From: an uncultured Collinsella sp.
GTDB taxonomy: Bacteria; Actinomycetota; Coriobacteriia; Coriobacteriales; Coriobacteriaceae
Direction: 5' to 3'
Length of the DNA: 9,645 nt
Assembly (NCBI GenBank): GCA_900545875.1
Contig: URAQ01000048.1
Coordinates: forward strand, 1-9,645
The notes under the pieces are model-generated. The model made no database searches. It was not told the origin of the DNA and saw only the letters and a program-made list of their open reading frames with translations. This document shows, in pieces, positions 6,830-9,645 of this stretch (positions within the stretch are counted from its first letter, which is position 1; every line of letters begins with the position of its first letter). A program made the translations under genes and the position numbers.

Positions 6830-7709
6830 CATGAGCGGCACATGGAACGACCTGCGCAAACTCAGCATGCAAATGCCCGAAAGCAGTAGGAACCGTGTGC
6901 GGATTAACTTGGATCGTTTTGGTGATGCTCGCGCGGTGATCGAGATTTCTCCCGCCGAGATTCGCCTATTTGTGCACGACGAGGTTATGGTTTCGGGCCG
7001 CCTCTTTGAGCGCATTATCGGACTGGACGTGACGGAATACGCACACGCCTACGACCGCTTGGCGCAAGCAAACCACCTACTTGAGCTTGCGGGCCAAGAG
7101 CTCCAGTCCCAGATTGAAGAAGTTAAAAAGGTTGCCGACAATGCGGCCTATCTACGTATGCGCGCCCGCGTTCACGATGTGATTGGGCAGCGCCTGTCCA
7201 TTCTCCATCGCTATTTGGAGGAGGGGCGTCTGGACGACGAGTCGCTCGAGCAGATTGACCCGTTGCTGCGCTCAATTGCCGCCGATTTGCGCAGTGGCGG
7301 TGCCAGCGAGCCTGCAGAGCAGCTGGGTGATATCGTCCATGCCTTTGGCCTGGTGAGTGTGCAGATCGATGTTGAGGGTGCGCTGCCTGAGGACGCGCGT
7401 GTCGCCGCAGCCTTTCTGCAGATTATCCGCGAAGCCTCGACCAATGCCACCAAGCATGCACAGGCCCATCGGGTCCATGTGCGCCTGTGGCGGGAGACGT
7501 CGGAAGGCAGCGCTGTTGCGCGGATGACCGTTTCTAACGACGGCGCGCCTGCACCCGTATCGTATCGCGAGGGAACGGGTATTCCAGGTATGAGGCATGT
7601 CGCGCAAGATCTGGGCGGCTGCCTGGAAATCCATGCCGCCCCGCCCTTTACGCTTGCGGTGTCCATCCCGCTCAACGCCAGCGCCACAGCTCAAAGGAGA
7701 AACTCATGA
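6798..7709 (+). CDS. Histidine kinase, C-terminal catalytic half (after the frameshift)
   Basis: This frame reads 303 residues from the GTG at 6798, which is probably an internal codon of the intact kinase. A helical region (about 84-120) leads into the NarL-type phosphoacceptor motif MRARVHDVIGQRLSILHRYLE, with H126 followed by D127. The ATPase domain has the N-box IIREASTNATKHA (E212, N216), the G1-type SNDGAP (D248) and the G2-type GTGIPGMRHVAQDLGG (259-274). These are the features of an active HisKA_3/HATPase_c kinase that phosphorylates a LuxR-type regulator. If made on its own, from GTG 6798 or ATG 6810 with GGTGG upstream, it would be a soluble kinase without its sensor. It overlaps the regulator gene by four bases (ATGA). 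Confidence 0.7.
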   Translation: MELHMPTDLGDMSGTWNDLRKLSMQMPESSRNRVRINLDRFGDARAVIEISPAEIRLFVHDEVMVSGRLFERIIGLDVTEYAHAYDRLAQANHLLELAGQELQSQIEEVKKVADNAAYLRMRARVHDVIGQRLSILHRYLEEGRLDDESLEQIDPLLRSIAADLRSGGASEPAEQLGDIVHAFGLVSVQIDVEGALPEDARVAAAFLQIIREASTNATKHAQAHRVHVRLWRETSEGSAVARMTVSNDGAPAPVSYREGTGIPGMRHVAQDLGGCLEIHAAPPFTLAVSIPLNASATAQRRNS

Positions 7710-8329
7710 TTCGCGTCCTTATCGTCGAAGACCAAGCTATCTTGCGCGAGAGCCTGGCGCGCTCCGTTGGCGACCAGCCCGATATGACCGTTGTTTCCGC
7801 CATTGCCGATGCTTCCGAGGCCTTGGGTGTCGCGCTCAAGGAGCGCCCGGACATGATACTGATGGACGTGTGCACCGAACACGATTCAAACGGCATCGTG
7901 GCGGCGGCGCGCATCAAGGAGCAACTGCCCGAGTGTCGCATCATTATCATGACCGGCATGCCCGAGATCACCTTTGTCGATCAGGCCCGCGAGGCGGGCG
8001 TCGACAGCTTTGTGTACAAGAACGTCGGTATCGACGAGCTGTTCGCCGTGATGCGCTCCACGCTGGCGGGCTATTGCACGTTTCCCAAGCCGCCCGAGAG
8101 CATTTTTTCGGGCACGGCGACCCTCGACGATGTCGAGCTGTCGATTTTGCGCCTTGCCTGCGAGGGCAAGAGCCGCCGCGAGATCGCGGCCGAGCTGTTT
8201 ATGAGCGAGGGCACCATCAAACGCCGCATCTCGGAGATTCTCAACAAGACCGGCTACGACAACATCATGCGCCTGGCCGTGCATGCGGTGACCGAAGGCA
8301 GCATCGTCCCCAACATGGAGCGCCCGTAG
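7706..8329 (+). CDS. NarL/LuxR-family response regulator
   Basis: This 207-residue transcription factor pairs with the kinase just upstream. The receiver domain (1-about 120) has the acidic pair E8/D9, phosphoacceptor D54 in ILMDVCTEHD, T83 and K105. A short linker leads to a LuxR-type helix-turn-helix (about 140-198): LDDVELSILRLACEGKSRREIA, then MSEGTIKRRISEILNKTG, the usual GerE-like pattern. ATG at 7706 has an excellent AAAGGAG (7693-7699), and its first bases overlap the kinase stop, so translation is coupled. The strong Shine-Dalgarno means the regulator can still be made although the kinase frame is broken. Targets are unknown; self-regulation of the operon is common for such systems. 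Confidence 0.93.
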   Translation: MIRVLIVEDQAILRESLARSVGDQPDMTVVSAIADASEALGVALKERPDMILMDVCTEHDSNGIVAAARIKEQLPECRIIIMTGMPEITFVDQAREAGVDSFVYKNVGIDELFAVMRSTLAGYCTFPKPPESIFSGTATLDDVELSILRLACEGKSRREIAAELFMSEGTIKRRISEILNKTGYDNIMRLAVHAVTEGSIVPNMERP

Positions 8330-8368
8330 TCGGTGTGCCGCCCGTGCTCCAACGCCGAAGATAGGTCG

Positions 8369-8397
8369 CCCGCCGTTTTGCATCTAAAAACGGCGGG
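8369..8397. terminator. Probable bidirectional terminator between convergent genes
   Basis: CCCGCCGTTTT (8369-8379) pairs perfectly with AAAACGGCGGG (8387-8397), loop GCATCTA. It lies 40 bases after the regulator stop and about 70 bases beyond the lipoprotein stop on the other strand. The T run is inside the stem rather than after it, so efficiency is uncertain. A smaller stem GCGGA/TCCGC (8429-8442) lies nearer the lipoprotein end. Confidence 0.6.
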
Positions 8398-8468
8398 ATC
8401 ATTTCCTGCGGCACCGCCTGGCATGTGCGCGGATATGTCCGCCAATCCGCGGCTATCGGTGTCTGCCG

Positions 8469-9311
8469 TTACGCGATGGTTGCGCTGTAAGAGGCGACGT
8501 CCTCGTAGGAATCGGTCAGGTAGGCGTCGATGCCGATGGTCGTGTTGACCAGGTCGTCAAGACTGTCAAGCTCGCCGCTCGAGAACGTGAATTCCTCGGT
8601 GGCGCTGGTGCCGGGCATCAGGTTAGCCGAGAACCAGGGTTCCTTCATGGTGCCGTTGACGTTGGTCTTGCCGGAAGGAGCGTAGAAGGTCAGGTCCTTG
8701 TCGCTCTTGTTGGTGATGTTGACGACAAAGCCGATGTCGCCCCAGTCGTCCTTGAACTTCTCGGTGATGGTGATGGTGCACAGATCGTCATCGGCGACGG
8801 TGACGGCGGGGGAGATTTCGACGTTCTGGACATCGTCGTCTTCGACGGCCTCATCGATCTCCTCTTCCTTCTCGGCCGCCTCGCGATCCTTCTTCACCGT
8901 ACCGGACAGGTCCTTGTCGGACTTGGTAAAGACAAGATTGCCGTCATCTTCTTCGAGGATGAGTTTGCCGTCCTTGAGCTTCATGTCGTGCGACTCATCT
9001 TCGGCGGTGATGGTTACGGTGGTGGCGTCCTTTGCCTCCCATTTAAGGTCGACGACTTCAAGGAACAGGTCGAGGGCGCCTGTACCGTCCTCATCGAGAA
9101 TCAGGACGCAGTGGACACCCCAATCCTCGAGCATCTTCATGTACTCATCGGTCAGCTCTTCGCCATCCACGGTTCCACCCGAGAGTTCCCAGCTGCCGAC
9201 GAAGTTGGCCTTGGGGTCCTTGCCGCCGCCGCTGCAGCCCGTCAGGGCAAAGGCGAGCGCCAGGACGCATGTCAGGAATGCGAGTACGGATTTTTTGAAC
9301 GTTGTCTTCAT
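8469..9311 (-). CDS. Secreted lipoprotein with lipocalin-like and Ig-like domains
   Basis: This 280-residue protein starts with a lipoprotein signal: MKTTFKK, a hydrophobic core, and lipobox LTGC, so C26 would be lipidated and the protein anchored outside the membrane. The first mature domain (about 36-130: NFVGSWELSGGTVDG through KLILEEDDGNLVFTK) has the short repeated strands of lipocalin-like lipoproteins. A highly acidic, lysine-rich linker (about 131-162) follows. The second domain (about 163-280) looks like an all-beta, Ig-like fold resembling DUF4352-type domains. The frame stays open upstream to 9464, but ATG 9311 is preferred because AAAGGAGG lies 5 bases upstream and gives a perfect signal peptide. 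It follows the zinc-ribbon gene by 80 bases, same strand. Ligand and role are unknown. Confidence 0.85.
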   Translation of the reverse strand: MKTTFKKSVLAFLTCVLALAFALTGCSGGGKDPKANFVGSWELSGGTVDGEELTDEYMKMLEDWGVHCVLILDEDGTGALDLFLEVVDLKWEAKDATTVTITAEDESHDMKLKDGKLILEEDDGNLVFTKSDKDLSGTVKKDREAAEKEEEIDEAVEDDDVQNVEISPAVTVADDDLCTITITEKFKDDWGDIGFVVNITNKSDKDLTFYAPSGKTNVNGTMKEPWFSANLMPGTSATEEFTFSSGELDSLDDLVNTTIGIDAYLTDSYEDVASYSATIA

Positions 9312-9350
9312 GGTGTCCTCCTTTATCGAACGAAACCCATAGAAGCAAAT

Positions 9351-9372
9351 GCGGGGGTGGCGGATCCCCCGC
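9351..9372 (-). terminator. Stem-loop between the zinc-ribbon gene and the lipoprotein gene
   Basis: GCGGGGG (9351-9357) and CCCCCGC (9366-9372) form a perfect 7 bp stem with an 8-base loop. On the minus strand it is followed by ATTTGCTTC, a weak U-rich stretch. It may terminate or attenuate transcription after the upstream gene, or act as an mRNA-processing boundary ahead of the lipoprotein Shine-Dalgarno. Confidence 0.45.
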
Positions 9373-9391
9373 CAATTACCAGATAGAGGGG

Positions 9392-9645
9392 CTAGGGCCG
9401 GGGCGTTCCGCAGTTGCTGCAGAACTTGCCGCCGTTTTCGCTGCCGCAGTTGGGGCAGAACCACTTGGCCGGTGCCGAGGCGGGTGCGGGACTACCGCAC
9501 TCGGAGCAGAACTTGCCGGTGTTGGTGGCGCCGCAGCTGCAGGTCCATGCGCCGGCCGCAGGTGCGGCGGTGGGAGCCGGTGCGGGGGCGTGAGCCGGAG
9601 CCGGCTGCGGAGCGGCCTGCTGCTGTGCCTGGCCGGCGGCGAACA
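9392..9645 (-). CDS. C-terminal double zinc-ribbon segment, probable SPFH/virion-core-like protein (partial)
   Basis: The last 83 codons of a minus-strand gene enter from the right edge and stop at TAG (9392-9394). The reading begins FAAGQAQQQAAPQPAPA, a low-complexity Ala/Pro/Gln linker. Two CxCG/CxxCG zinc ribbons follow: CSCGATNTGKFCSECG and CPNCGSENGGKFCSNCG. This tail is typical of bacterial SPFH-domain proteins annotated as virion core protein-like, which end in an Ala/Gln linker and one or two zinc ribbons. The SPFH domain itself lies outside the window, so the family call is inference. The eight cysteines are all present. Confidence 0.75.
   Translation of the reverse strand, partial: FAAGQAQQQAAPQPAPAHAPAPAPTAAPAAGAWTCSCGATNTGKFCSECGSPAPASAPAKWFCPNCGSENGGKFCSNCGTPRP

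Larger units (their letters stand above)
6209..7709 (+). pseudogene. NarL-type sensor histidine kinase gene split by a 1-base frameshift
   Basis: Two frames together encode one normal kinase. The first frame (from 6209) carries the membrane part and the second (to 7709) the catalytic part. They join inside a run of six A (6788-6793). With five A the sequence reads through as ...MNRCMRKNLVELHMPTDL..., giving about 499 residues with no gap or duplication. As written, the first frame runs on for 12 foreign codons (PGGTSYAHRSR and a stop). The second frame is not decayed: H-box, N-box and G-boxes are all there, so the change is recent, reversible, or a sequencing slip. The gene lies between a coupled 7TM sensor and a response regulator that starts within its stop codon (ATGA). 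Confidence 0.8.

Noticed and set aside
9312..9464. Longer lipoprotein frame starting at 9464
   Set aside because: It would run through the zinc-ribbon gene's end and bury the lipoprotein signal; ATG 9311 has a near-perfect Shine-Dalgarno.

Overview
The window looks like chromosome from a gut coriobacterium, most likely Collinsella or a close relative. The reasons are high G+C coding sequence, a Coriobacteriia-type membrane-sensor/histidine kinase/NarL regulator operon, an orphan Actinobacteria-type AAA ATPase, a phospho-beta-glucosidase, and dense intergenic palindromes. This placement comes from reading protein families by eye, not from a search.

Layout, left to right. (1) The last 20 codons of an unidentified + strand gene (to 65) end at a clear intrinsic terminator (95-125). 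(2) A DUF4867-type protein (210-854) follows, with a good promoter and an inverted repeat over its transcription start. (3) A minus-strand orphan ATPase (1051-2157) lies between two direct copies of a ~250 bp element (801-1046 and 2224-2491). Each copy carries two long hairpins, and the second copy begins with a decayed 3' end of a DUF4867 gene. (4) A GH1 6-phospho-beta-glucosidase (2637-4067) has a structured leader. (5) A ~250 bp spacer holds an 89 bp imperfect palindrome, a second inverted repeat and a 14 bp GC-rich stem. (6) A two-component operon (4329-8329) has overlapping ATGA/GTGA-type junctions. It encodes a 7TM sensor with a degenerate kinase region, a NarL-type histidine kinase and a LuxR/NarL response regulator. 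The kinase gene is split by one extra A in a run of six. (7) A minus-strand lipoprotein (8469-9311) lies downstream of a protein ending in two zinc ribbons (9392 to the window edge), probably of the SPFH/virion-core-like family.

The sensor operon is the main functional unit. The 7TM protein probably senses a signal and works with the separate kinase, whose H-box, N-box and G-boxes are all present. That kinase would phosphorylate Asp54 of the regulator. With the sequence as written the kinase is not made as one chain, so the pathway is broken, phase-variable, or misread at the A tract. The repeat-flanked ATPase and the frameshifted sensor kinase are the two most notable items. No transposase, CRISPR array, tRNA or rRNA was seen.
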